The position numbers and the translations under genes are program-made. Below are positions 1 through 7,048 of a stretch of 11,568 bases of DNA, piece by piece (within the stretch, counting starts at the first letter, position 1; each line of letters starts with the position of its first letter). The notes under the pieces are model-generated. The model had not been told where the DNA came from. It worked only from the letters and a program-made list of their open reading frames with translations, and did no database searches. Source of the DNA: Sporomusa sp. (GTDB taxonomy: Bacteria; Bacillota_C; Negativicutes; Sporomusales; Sporomusaceae); assembly GCA_029256645.1 (NCBI GenBank), contig JAQSXM010000062.1:1-11568 (forward strand), given 5' to 3'.

Positions 1-534
1 ACTTGTGATGGGCCGTTGTTTGCAGGTAAGACAGTAGCCGTGATTGGTGGCGGCAACTCAGCCCTGCAGGCAGCGATCGAGGTCAGTAAGGTCGCTGAGA
101 AGGTGTACCTTATATCATTACTGAACCGTTATCAGGCTGACCCCATCGTTGTCGAGAAACTTAGGGAACTGCAACAGCCTGTTATCGAGTTAATCGGCTA
201 TACGACTAAAGCGGTTAAAGGATCTCAGACTGTTGAAAAGCTGGTCATTGCCAAGGTCGGTGAAACTAACGAAATTGAGCTTGATGTGCAGGGCGTATTT
301 GTCGAAATCGGGTTAATGCCTAACTCTGAATATTGTGAGGGGCTGCTTAATTTTAACGAATACCGGGAAGTCGTCACTGACTGCCGCACCCGCACCAATA
401 TTCCGGGCTTGTTTGCTGCCGGTGATGTGAACAACGGGCCTGATAAGCAAATTGTTATTGCCGCCGGCGATGGCGCAAAAGCGGCTCTGGTTGCCTATGA
501 ATACCTGCTGCACAAGCGAAGAGTACAAAGATAA
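1..534 (+). CDS. AhpF/thioredoxin reductase-like FAD-dependent oxidoreductase, C-terminal part (5' end outside window)
   Basis: This is the end of a pyridine-nucleotide disulfide oxidoreductase. The open frame runs from base 1; the second codon is Cys, followed by DGPLFAGK. That matches the second cysteine of the CxxC redox motif of thioredoxin reductase and AhpF, so roughly the N-terminal half of the core flavoprotein is missing. Next come a GGGNSA dinucleotide-binding loop, a GVFVEIGLMPN segment, and the FAD-binding AAGD motif followed by DKQIVIAAGDGAKAAL near the C-terminus. The HRRD-type motif that binds the NADPH 2'-phosphate in TrxB is absent, with LLNRYQAD in its place as in AhpF, so NADH preference is inferred. 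The role is electron transfer from a nicotinamide to a thioredoxin-like or peroxiredoxin partner in the cytosol. Whether the protein carries the AhpF N-terminal glutaredoxin-like domain cannot be seen. A strong terminator follows the TAA stop. Confidence 0.85.
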   Translation, partial: TCDGPLFAGKTVAVIGGGNSALQAAIEVSKVAEKVYLISLLNRYQADPIVVEKLRELQQPVIELIGYTTKAVKGSQTVEKLVIAKVGETNEIELDVQGVFVEIGLMPNSEYCEGLLNFNEYREVVTDCRTRTNIPGLFAAGDVNNGPDKQIVIAAGDGAKAALVAYEYLLHKRRVQR

Positions 535-559
535 ATGTAAGCATTATATGCACAAATTG

Positions 560-592
560 ACACCTGTCATGTGCGACAGGTGTTTTTTCTTT
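560..592 (+). terminator. Rho-independent terminator after the oxidoreductase
   Basis: A perfect 9-bp stem (560-568 with 575-583, core CACCTGTC/GACAGGTG) encloses a 6-nt loop. It runs into a T-rich tail (583-592, six Ts followed by CTTT). It lies 25 bases past the stop codon and separates the reductase from the ACT-domain operon. Confidence 0.9.
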
Positions 593-600
593 ACATATAC

Positions 601-628
601 TTGGCTTTTCCGGGAAAATGAGTATAAT
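601..628 (+). promoter_or_regulatory. Putative sigma-A promoter of the ACT/UPF0210 operon
   Basis: TTGGCT (601-606) and a perfect TATAAT (623-628) are separated by 16 bp, just downstream of the preceding terminator and 50 bp before the ACT gene. A second TATAAT at 648-653 has no good -35 partner but could also serve. The assignment is by motif only. Confidence 0.5.
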
Positions 629-677
629 ATTATCATACCATCTAGGCTATAATACAAAATTTATGGAGTGTGAGAAT

Positions 678-947
678 ATGAAAACTGTCATAACAATTGT
701 CGGGCAGGACAGGGTAGGCATTATTGCCATGGTCAGCAACATTCTGGCCGAGAACAATGTTAACATCCTTAATATCAATCAAAATATACTTGAGGGCTTC
801 TTTAATATGGTGATGCTGGTCGATATGACTCAGTCCATTATCAGCCTGAAAGACCTGGGCCAGCTGCTTGGCGGCAAAGGTGCTGCTATGGGGCTTGAGA
901 TTAAAGTGCAGCATGAAGATATATTTCGCAGCATGCACCGTATATAG
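678..947 (+). CDS. ACT domain-containing protein, UPF0237 family
   Basis: This 89-residue protein is essentially one ACT domain. It opens with MKTVITIVGQDRVGIIA, where GQDRVGI (residues 9-15) forms the usual ligand-side turn at the end of strand 1, followed by a helix and the NVNILNINQ strand. ACT domains commonly bind amino acids and regulate partner enzymes; UPF0237 members are free-standing and their ligand is not established. The ATG at 678 is chosen because GGAG (665-668) sits 9 bases upstream and because the family starts at this MKxVITVVG-type strand. An in-frame ATG at 618 lies within the promoter and has no Shine-Dalgarno. The gene is 18 bases ahead of the UPF0210 gene and surely cotranscribed with it, an arrangement conserved in many Firmicutes. 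It is likely to be an amino-acid-responsive partner of that protein, which is an inference. Confidence 0.93.
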   Translation: MKTVITIVGQDRVGIIAMVSNILAENNVNILNINQNILEGFFNMVMLVDMTQSIISLKDLGQLLGGKGAAMGLEIKVQHEDIFRSMHRI

Positions 948-965
948 GTAGGGGGCAAAATTACT

Positions 966-2324
966 ATGTTCACATTACAGGATGTCCATGAAACTAACCG
1001 CATGATCGAAGAAAATAAGCTTGATATCCGGACAATTACGATGGGTATCAGCCTGCGCGACTGCGGCCATCCCGATATTAAGGATCTTTGCCAAAATATT
1101 TATGACAAGGTGACCCGGACTGCTGAAAAGCTGGTTAAGACGGGTGAAGATATAGAGGCTGAGTATGGTATTCCTATTATCAATAAGCGTATTTCGGTAA
1201 CCCCGATTGCTATTGTTGCCGAGAGCTGTCATGCTGACAGCTATGTTGCGGTAGCGCAGGCGCTGGATGCTGCCGCCAAAGAAGTGGGTGTAAACTTTAT
1301 CGGTGGTTTTTCGGCGCTTGTTGAAAAAGGCTATACTAAGGGTGATCATATCCTGATCCGTTCGATCCCGGAAGCGTTGGCTAATACCGAGCGGGTGTGT
1401 TCGTCGGTCAATCTGGGATCAACTAAAGCCGGCATTAATATGGATTGTGTTCGCGAAATGGGCGAGATTATCAAACGTACCGCCGAATTAACAAAAGACA
1501 GAGATGCCTTAGGCTGTGCCAAGTTAGTGGTATTTACCAATGTGCCTGAGGACAACCCCTTTATGGCCGGTGCTTTCCATGGTGTGGGCGAGCCTGAGAC
1601 CACGATTCATGTTGGTGTAAGCGGTCCTGGTGTTGTTAAGCGGGCCTTGGAAGATGTACGCGGGCGGGATTTTAGCACAGTTGCTGAAACCATCAAACGC
1701 ACTGCTTTTAAGATTACCCGTGTTGGCCAGCTGGTGGCCCAGGAAGCAGCACGGCGGCTAGGCCATCCTTTCGGCATTATTGATTTGTCCCTGGCGCCGA
1801 CACCTGCGGTTGGTGACAGTGTGGCTCATATCCTGGAAGAAATGGGTATTGAAAGCTGTGGAGCACCGGGAACAACAGCGGCCCTGGCACTCTTAAACGA
1901 TGCCGTCAAAAAAGGCGGTCTGATGGCCTCCTCCCATGTCGGCGGTCTGAGCGGGGCCTTTATCCCTGTTAGTGAGGATGCCGGCATGATTGCTGCTGTT
2001 GAGCGCGGCAGCCTGTCTTTAGAAAAGTTGGAGGCAATGACCTGCGTGTGCTCGGTCGGGCTGGACATGATCGCGGTACCTGGCGATACCTCAGCAGCCA
2101 CGATTTCAGCAATTATTGCTGATGAGGCCGCTATCGGCATGATTAATAACAAGACAACAGCAGTACGGATTATCCCTGTACCAGGTAAAGCAGTGGGGGA
2201 CACAGTCGAGTTTGGCGGACTGCTGGGCTACAGCCCGATACTCTCTGTCAGCAAGTTTAAATCAGATGACTTTATTGCCCGGGGTGGCAGGATTCCGGCT
2301 CCGATCCGCAGTCTAACCAACTAA
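966..2324 (+). CDS. PFL family protein, UPF0210 (DUF711)
   Basis: This 452-residue protein has the normal full length of UPF0210. The start ATG has AGGGGG (950-955) 10 bases upstream. Family hallmarks seen are [11 protein letters not shown] near residue 30, a GVSGPG loop at 217-222, [20 protein letters not shown] from 299, and [17 protein letters not shown] just after it. From family knowledge, the fold is a ten-stranded barrel related to pyruvate formate-lyase and anaerobic ribonucleotide reductase, hence the name PFL family. No C-terminal glycyl-radical motif of the RVxG type is visible, so radical catalysis should not be assumed. The Gly-rich loops suggest a phosphate or nucleotide-like ligand (inference). 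Its biochemical function is unknown. The tight linkage to the upstream ACT-domain gene points to a regulator-enzyme pair. The operon ends at a 17-bp hairpin directly after the stop. Confidence 0.93.
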   Translation: MFTLQDVHETNRMIEENKLDIRTITMGISLRDCGHPDIKDLCQNIYDKVTRTAEKLVKTGEDIEAEYGIPIINKRISVTPIAIVAESCHADSYVAVAQALDAAAKEVGVNFIGGFSALVEKGYTKGDHILIRSIPEALANTERVCSSVNLGSTKAGINMDCVREMGEIIKRTAELTKDRDALGCAKLVVFTNVPEDNPFMAGAFHGVGEPETTIHVGVSGPGVVKRALEDVRGRDFSTVAETIKRTAFKITRVGQLVAQEAARRLGHPFGIIDLSLAPTPAVGDSVAHILEEMGIESCGAPGTTAALALLNDAVKKGGLMASSHVGGLSGAFIPVSEDAGMIAAVERGSLSLEKLEAMTCVCSVGLDMIAVPGDTSAATISAIIADEAAIGMINNKTTAVRIIPVPGKAVGDTVEFGGLLGYSPILSVSKFKSDDFIARGGRIPAPIRSLTN

Positions 2325-2333
2325 AAAAGGTAT

Positions 2334-2376
2334 AAAAAGGCGGGATTGCTTCTTTACAGAGCAATCCCGCCTTTTT
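2334..2376. terminator. Bidirectional terminator between convergent genes
   Basis: A perfect 17-bp inverted repeat (2334-2350 and 2360-2376) has a 9-nt loop. Its outer arms are A5 and T5 around a GC-rich core (GGCGGGATTGCT). U-tracts therefore arise on both strands, serving the UPF0210 gene on the plus strand and the 105-residue gene on the minus strand. Its right arm ends 9 bp before the minus-strand stop codon. Confidence 0.95.
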
Positions 2377-2385
2377 GGATCTCTT

Positions 2386-2703
2386 TTAGAATGTTTCGTT
2401 TGCTTCCCTGTGTTTCACAATGGCATCAAGCCTGGCCTCATTTGTTGGGGCTTCAGTCCAGAGCTCTTTAAACGCAGTTGAACTTTTGAAGCTGGCGCTC
2501 CAGAGATAGGAATCCTCCGGGGTATAGTAAGCAAAGATGATCCCCTGGTTTAAATCCTTGGGCATAGTGCCCTCATCATTGGTAATCAGGGCATAATTGC
2601 CTGCCGGGGTAAGCTCAATGCCCAGCACAACCATGCTATCCTCGATCTCTGTTTCTTCAAAACCCAGCGATTCGTAAAATGATATAATAGTTTCACTGCT
2701 CAT
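2386..2703 (-). CDS. Hypothetical protein, 105 residues, family not recognised
   Basis: This is a small soluble protein with no signal peptide or membrane segment. It is acidic (many Glu and Asp), with a probable N-terminal helix (SETIISFYESLGFEE) followed by alternating hydrophobic stretches such as VVLGIELTPAGNYALIT and GIIFAYYT, which suggest an alpha-beta fold. I could not assign a family or function. It is judged real because ATG at 2703 has GGAG (complement of 2714-2717) 10 bases upstream, because it ends at a dedicated bidirectional terminator, and because no better gene overlaps it. It is transcribed alone, divergently from the phosphatase gene, with a 126-bp space between. No cysteine or obvious catalytic signature is present. 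Confidence 0.7.
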   Translation of the reverse strand: MSSETIISFYESLGFEETEIEDSMVVLGIELTPAGNYALITNDEGTMPKDLNQGIIFAYYTPEDSYLWSASFKSSTAFKELWTEAPTNEARLDAIVKHREANETF

Positions 2704-2829
2704 TACGTATCATCTCCATATTCTAATTAAAATGGGTACCCTTGCCATATTAAAGGGTTTGAGCCCTCTAACGTTGAATTAATCCATGAGAATCATTAAA
2801 AAGGGACATAATTAAATGGGGTGATCAAC

Positions 2830-3618
2830 ATGGATCATACAATTGATTTATTCGGCGTCATTAACAGGCTTAAACAGCTTGTTGTAGAAATAGGCAAACT
2901 CCAGCAGGAAAACCTGGGGAGCGCCAAACTGGCCTTTGCTATAAAATCAACCGCGATTGATATCGTCACTGAAATTGACAAAAAATCAGAAGAGAAAATA
3001 ATTGCTTTTGTCAAAGAACAGTATCCCTCCCATGCAATACTTGCTGAAGAGTCTGGACGGTCGGAGGCTCAGTCGGACTATTTATGGATTATTGACCCAC
3101 TGGATGGTACAACAAACTATGCCCAGGGGCTGCCGATATTCTCGATCTCAATTGCCCTTGAATATCGTGGACAAACGATTCTCGGCATGGTTTATGCACC
3201 TGTCCTTGACGAGCTATATTATGCGGTGCGCGGTCAAGGTGCCTTCTTAAATAACCGGCCTATTCATGTCTCAAACAAAACCCAACTGCTGGACAGCGTG
3301 CTGGCAACAGGGTTCCCCTATGATGTGGCAGAACATCCAGCCAATAATATAAACTATTTTACCAGGTTATTGCCAAAAACGCGAGCAATACGAAGATTTG
3401 GCTCAGCTGCCTACGATTTAGCCAGTGTAGCGTGCGGCCGCTTTGACGGTTACTGGGAGCTAAATCTTTCACAATGGGATGCGGCAGCCGGAATTTTGCT
3501 GGTGGAGGAAGCCGGTGGTATTGTCGCCCCTTTCCGGCAAGACCGGAAGGTTTCCATCATTGCTGGTAATAATACCATTGTGGGGCAAATTTATAACGAG
3601 ATAAAAACGCTGCAATAG
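2830..3618 (+). CDS. Inositol monophosphatase family phosphatase
   Basis: This 262-residue protein has the size typical of the Mg2+-dependent, Li+-sensitive IMPase family. Metal-site motifs are intact: AEES with Glu73/Glu74, WIIDPLDGTTNY with Asp89 and Asp92, and WDAAAGILLVEEAGG with Asp217. The reaction class is hydrolysis of a phosphate monoester such as inositol-1-phosphate; related members act on fructose-1,6-bisphosphate, histidinol phosphate or PAP, and sequence alone cannot choose. ATG 2830 is preferred over the in-frame GTG at 2821 because GGGGTG (2818-2822 region) makes a good Shine-Dalgarno for 2830. The gene is followed 23 bases later by a DEAD-box helicase gene with no terminator between, so the two probably share a transcript. 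E. coli SuhB, of this family, also works in ribosomal RNA antitermination, which makes the pairing suggestive. Confidence 0.92.
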   Translation: MDHTIDLFGVINRLKQLVVEIGKLQQENLGSAKLAFAIKSTAIDIVTEIDKKSEEKIIAFVKEQYPSHAILAEESGRSEAQSDYLWIIDPLDGTTNYAQGLPIFSISIALEYRGQTILGMVYAPVLDELYYAVRGQGAFLNNRPIHVSNKTQLLDSVLATGFPYDVAEHPANNINYFTRLLPKTRAIRRFGSAAYDLASVACGRFDGYWELNLSQWDAAAGILLVEEAGGIVAPFRQDRKVSIIAGNNTIVGQIYNEIKTLQ

Positions 3619-3641
3619 CTGGAGGTTGAATATACACTATT

Positions 3642-4808
3642 ATGACTACAAACTTTGAACAATTAGGGCTGATCGCGCCGCTGACCGCAGGAATGACCAC
3701 TGCCGGTATCTCTGTCCCGACTGCCATCCAGGCGGAGGTTATACCGGCAGCGCTGGCAGGCAAAGACATTATCGGGCAATCACCGACAGGTACAGGCAAA
3801 ACACTGGCTTATCTGTTGCCGCTCTTTCAAAAAATAGATACTACTAAGCGTGAGACACAGGTGCTAATCCTGGCGCCAACCCATGAATTGGCGATTCAGA
3901 TCCAGCGGCAAATCGAATTGTTGATAACAAATTCAGGCCTGCTGGTAACTGCGACCCCGATTATTGGTGATGTCAATATTATGCGGCAAATTGATAAACT
4001 TAAAGAAAAGCCGCATATCATTACCGGCTCAGGCGGGCGAATCCTTGAGTTGATCCAAAAAAAGAAGATTAACACCCAGACCATTAAAACAATTATTCTT
4101 GATGAAGCAGACCGGCTGCTAGATGATAAAAACGCAGATAACGTCAAAGCAGTCATCAAGACCACGCAAAAAGACCGGCAGCTATTGGCTTTCTCGGCGA
4201 CAATACCGCCAGCAGCACTGAGCCGGGTGCAAGAACTGATGCACAGCCCTGTTGAGATACTGTCAGCGCAGAATAAGCCTGAGGATAAACCTGATATTGA
4301 ACATGTCTATTTTGTGTCAGAGCGGCGGGATAAATTTGAGGTGCTGCGCAAAATCGTGAATAGCATTAATATTGACCAGGCCCTGGTGTTCATCAATCGC
4401 AGTGATGATGTGGAGCTAACTGTTGATAAGCTTAACTATCACGGTTTAATAGCAGCCGGTATCCATGGGAAATTTCTTAAAGAAGACCGGAAAAAAGCCA
4501 TGGAAGGCTTCAGGAATGGGAAGCTTCAACTGCTGGTAGCCTCAGATTTGGCTGCCCGGGGGCTTGATATCCCCGGGGTTGAGTATGTCTTTCACTTAGA
4601 CTTGCCGGAAGATCCGGAGGTCTATCTGCACCGCTCCGGACGAACCGGACGGGCCGGTGCAAGTGGTGTGTCTATCGCAATTATCACACCACGGGAGGCT
4701 GCGCTAATTGATCATTATGAGAAAGTCTTACAAATAAAAATGTTGCCTAAACACGTTACTCACGGTAAAGTTCTTGATAAGAGAACTGCCTCACATAGGC
4801 CCAAATAA
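3642..4808 (+). CDS. DEAD-box ATP-dependent RNA helicase, short form with atypical motifs Ia and Ib
   Basis: This 388-residue protein consists of the two RecA-like domains with almost no C-terminal extension. Motifs in order: Q-motif glutamine Q30 (PTAIQ), motif I SPTGTGKT (47-54), Ia PTHELA (79-84, where the usual form is PTRELA), Ib GSGGR (129-133, where TPGR is usual), DEAD (154-157), SAT (185-187), ARGLD (305-309) and HRSGRTGRAG (330-339). ATPase residues are complete, so it should unwind or remodel short RNA duplexes. The changed Ia and Ib motifs contact the RNA backbone, so substrate handling may differ from CshA-type helicases. The Shine-Dalgarno GGAGGT (3621-3626) is unusually far, 15 bases, from ATG 3642, and no better in-frame start lies between. 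The gene is probably cotranscribed with the upstream phosphatase gene. A decayed relative lies at 8573-8848. Confidence 0.93.
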   Translation: MTTNFEQLGLIAPLTAGMTTAGISVPTAIQAEVIPAALAGKDIIGQSPTGTGKTLAYLLPLFQKIDTTKRETQVLILAPTHELAIQIQRQIELLITNSGLLVTATPIIGDVNIMRQIDKLKEKPHIITGSGGRILELIQKKKINTQTIKTIILDEADRLLDDKNADNVKAVIKTTQKDRQLLAFSATIPPAALSRVQELMHSPVEILSAQNKPEDKPDIEHVYFVSERRDKFEVLRKIVNSINIDQALVFINRSDDVELTVDKLNYHGLIAAGIHGKFLKEDRKKAMEGFRNGKLQLLVASDLAARGLDIPGVEYVFHLDLPEDPEVYLHRSGRTGRAGASGVSIAIITPREAALIDHYEKVLQIKMLPKHVTHGKVLDKRTASHRPK

Positions 4809-4815
4809 CCAATGC

Positions 4816-4845
4816 TAAACGGTACTGGTGAACCAGTACCGTTTA
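4816..4845 (+). terminator. Hairpin after the helicase gene, probable weak terminator
   Basis: A near-perfect inverted repeat (4816-4829 with 4832-4845, TAAACGGTACTGGT and its complement) gives a 13-bp stem with a 4-nt TGAA loop, 7 bases past the stop codon. The T-run is only GTTTA, so termination may be inefficient or the hairpin may mainly protect the 3' end. Confidence 0.55.
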
Positions 4846-4882
4846 ATAATGTCCAGACGGCATTGTTATTATTTATCGCCGG

Positions 4883-4893
4883 TGTGCTATAGT
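4883..4893 (+). promoter_or_regulatory. Possible upstream extended -10 promoter for topB
   Basis: TGTGC followed by TATAGT (4888-4893) fits an extended -10 element. A TTGTTA at 4863-4868 is 19 bp upstream, a poor spacing. A transcript from here would carry a leader of about 125 bases that includes the G-U containing hairpin formed by 4944-4951 and 4978-4985. Confidence 0.3.
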
Positions 4894-4940
4894 TCACTAA
4901 TATTTTGCTTGTGCTTATTAGTGGCAGACACGACAATAAT

Positions 4941-4951
4941 TATGGTAGAAT
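4941..4951 (+). promoter_or_regulatory. Extended -10 promoter of topB
   Basis: TATGG followed by TAGAAT (4946-4951) is a full TRTGN extended -10 element about 75 bases before the topB start, with only a weak -35 upstream. The leader would begin near 4958. Confidence 0.5.
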
Positions 4952-5025
4952 GTAAGATGGTACAGGTGGAACTCAGTAATTCTGCCATTTTCTAAAAACC
5001 AGTTAAGAATGGTTGAGGTGCGACT

Positions 5026-7032
5026 TTGAGATTATACATTGCAGAAAAACCGAGCATGGCGGCCGAAATCGCCAAATGCCTGCCAGGGCCGGTAAGCCGC
5101 AAGGATGGCTATATCAGTACCGGCGGCGGTATAATTACCTGGGGGTATGGCCATATTCTGCGTCAGGCTGAGCCGGACGAATATGACCCCAAGTATGGGA
5201 AATGGCGGGCAGAGGATCTGCCGATCATCCCGCAAAGCTGGAAGCTGCTTGTTGCCGATTCCTGTAAAAAACAGTTTGAGATCATCAAAAACCTGATTGA
5301 CCAGGCAAGCGAAATTGTTCATGCCGGTGACCCTGACCGTGAGGGACAATTACTGATAGATGAAGTACTCGACTATGTAAATAATCAGAAACCGGTGCGC
5401 CGGATTCTCTTAAATGCTCTTGATGAGCAGAGTATCAAAAAAGCTATTACCAGCCTGCGTGATAATCAGGATTTCTACAACCTGAAGCAGTCTGCCCTGG
5501 CCAGATCACGCGCTGACTGGCTTATTGGCATGAACCTGTCCCGGGCGTATACCCTGGCTGCCCAGCAGGCCGGACACCGAACGACGCTGCCGGTGGGGCG
5601 GGTTAAGACCCCCACACTGGCGCTTGTTGTCCGCCGGGAACGTGAGATTGAAGGCTTCAAACAGGCTGACTACTTCACGCTAAAGGCCGATTTTAGCCAG
5701 CATGACACTGTGTTTACCGCATATTGGAAGCCACGGGAGAATCAGCCGGGGCTTGATACGGAAGGCCGGCTGGCTGATAAGGCCATTGCTCAGGCCCTGC
5801 TGGAGACGCTGCAGGCTGCCACTGAGCCGGCAGCGGTCATCTTGTGTGAAACCACTGAAAAAAAAGAACCGCAGCGGCTGCCGCTGGCTCTGTCGACACT
5901 GCAGGTTATGGCCGGAAAGCGATTCAGCTATGACCCGCAGCTGGTGCTGGATACCGCGCAGAAGCTGTATGAAAAGAAACTGACAACATACCCGCGTTCC
6001 GATTGTGAATTTTTGCCTGAATCCCAGCATGATGATGCCAGGGCAATTCTGCATAATCTAAGCGGTCTTGCCCATACCGAGCTGGCAGGCTGGTCAGGCA
6101 AGGCTGAACCAGTGACAAAAAGCCGGGCCTGGAACGACAAAAAAATCACAGCCCATCATGCGATTATTCCAACGGTAGAGCGCTGTAATTTTGCCACCTT
6201 AAGTGAATCTGAGCGGAATATCTACTTTCTTATTGCGCAAGCCTATATTGCTCAATTTTACCCGGTGCATGTCTATGACCAAACACGGGCTGAACTGGAT
6301 TATGCCGGTGAACGTTTTACCGCCAATGGCCGGATTATCAAGGAATTAGGCTGGAAAGAGCTATACGGTGCTGAGGCTGACGAAAAGAAAGAGGAAGACG
6401 GTGGAGCACTGCCGGCTATGACCAAAGGGGATCAGCCACTGTTTGTCAAGGCGTCGGCTGACAAAAAATCGACTAAAGCGCCAGGCCGGTTCACCGCAGC
6501 CACCCTTTTAGCGGCAATGAAAGAAATTCATAAATATGTAAAAAATCCTGATCTGAAAAAACAGCTCAAGGATGTGGCCGGCATTGGGACTGAGGCTACC
6601 CGGGCCACGATCATCAAAGAGCTGACTGAACGCGGTTTTTTGCGGGAGGAAACCAAGAAAAAATATCTCAAACCAACCGAACCGGCGTACTTGCTTGTTG
6701 ATATTCTGCCGGAAGAGATTACATATCCTGATTTTACCGCCTTGTGGGAGGATATCCTGCACCAGATGGCTGCCGGCAATGCGAGTCTGGATACCTTCTT
6801 GGGGCAGCAGGCCCGTTTTGCATCAAGTCTTTGCACTAAGGCGAAAGGTGCTGCCATCCCGCTAAAAGGTGAGCATCATTGTCCGCGCTGCCGCAAAGGG
6901 GTACTGCAATTAAAAAACGGCAAACACGGCAAGTTTTGGGGCTGTTCGCGTTACCCGGCCTGCCGGGCCTCTTTTGATGATAAAAATGATAAACCGGCAC
7001 TACCACCGGTAAAAGAACAAGGGCAAGGCTGA
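5026..7032 (+). CDS. topB: DNA topoisomerase III (type IA)
   Basis: This 668-residue type IA topoisomerase cuts one DNA strand through a 5'-phosphotyrosine and passes another, decatenating replication and recombination intermediates. The TOPRIM domain is intact: LYIAEKPS with Glu7, and the acidic triad motif AGDPDREG with Asp102, Asp104 and Glu106. The catalytic tyrosine is Tyr322 in TTYPRSD, preceded by the conserved VGRVKTPTLAL segment (190-200) and followed by HHAIIPT (377-383). A C-terminal zinc ribbon has Cys619, Cys622, Cys640 and Cys646. Length is close to E. coli TopB (653). The start is TTG at 5026: GAGGTG (5015-5020) lies 5 bases upstream, the family begins M(K/R)LYIAEKPS, and an in-frame stop at 5014 excludes anything longer. 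It is monocistronic and converges with a helicase gene. Nothing nearby indicates a plasmid or integrative element. Confidence 0.97.
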   Translation: MRLYIAEKPSMAAEIAKCLPGPVSRKDGYISTGGGIITWGYGHILRQAEPDEYDPKYGKWRAEDLPIIPQSWKLLVADSCKKQFEIIKNLIDQASEIVHAGDPDREGQLLIDEVLDYVNNQKPVRRILLNALDEQSIKKAITSLRDNQDFYNLKQSALARSRADWLIGMNLSRAYTLAAQQAGHRTTLPVGRVKTPTLALVVRREREIEGFKQADYFTLKADFSQHDTVFTAYWKPRENQPGLDTEGRLADKAIAQALLETLQAATEPAAVILCETTEKKEPQRLPLALSTLQVMAGKRFSYDPQLVLDTAQKLYEKKLTTYPRSDCEFLPESQHDDARAILHNLSGLAHTELAGWSGKAEPVTKSRAWNDKKITAHHAIIPTVERCNFATLSESERNIYFLIAQAYIAQFYPVHVYDQTRAELDYAGERFTANGRIIKELGWKELYGAEADEKKEEDGGALPAMTKGDQPLFVKASADKKSTKAPGRFTAATLLAAMKEIHKYVKNPDLKKQLKDVAGIGTEATRATIIKELTERGFLREETKKKYLKPTEPAYLLVDILPEEITYPDFTALWEDILHQMAAGNASLDTFLGQQARFASSLCTKAKGAAIPLKGEHHCPRCRKGVLQLKNGKHGKFWGCSRYPACRASFDDKNDKPALPPVKEQGQG

Positions 7033-7048
7033 TTACGCCTTGCCCTTG
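7018..7048. terminator. Terminator hairpin encoded inside the 3' ends of two convergent genes
   Basis: A perfect 12-bp stem (CAAGGGCAAGGC 7018-7029 with 7037-7048) closes on a 7-nt loop containing the TGA of topB (7030-7032) and the reverse-complement TAA of the helicase (7033-7035). The minus-strand product is followed by a T-rich TTCTTTTA tail, so it should terminate the helicase transcript well. On the plus strand the tail (GGATGTTTT) is poorer. Confidence 0.75.

Noticed and set aside
975..2203. Several minus-strand open frames of 85-125 codons opposite the UPF0210 gene.
   Set aside because: They are antisense shadows of a strongly conserved gene, with no ribosome binding sites or family features.
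2821..2829. GTG at 2821 as the phosphatase start.
   Set aside because: It overlaps the GGGGTG that serves as Shine-Dalgarno for ATG 2830 and has no ribosome binding site of its own at good spacing.
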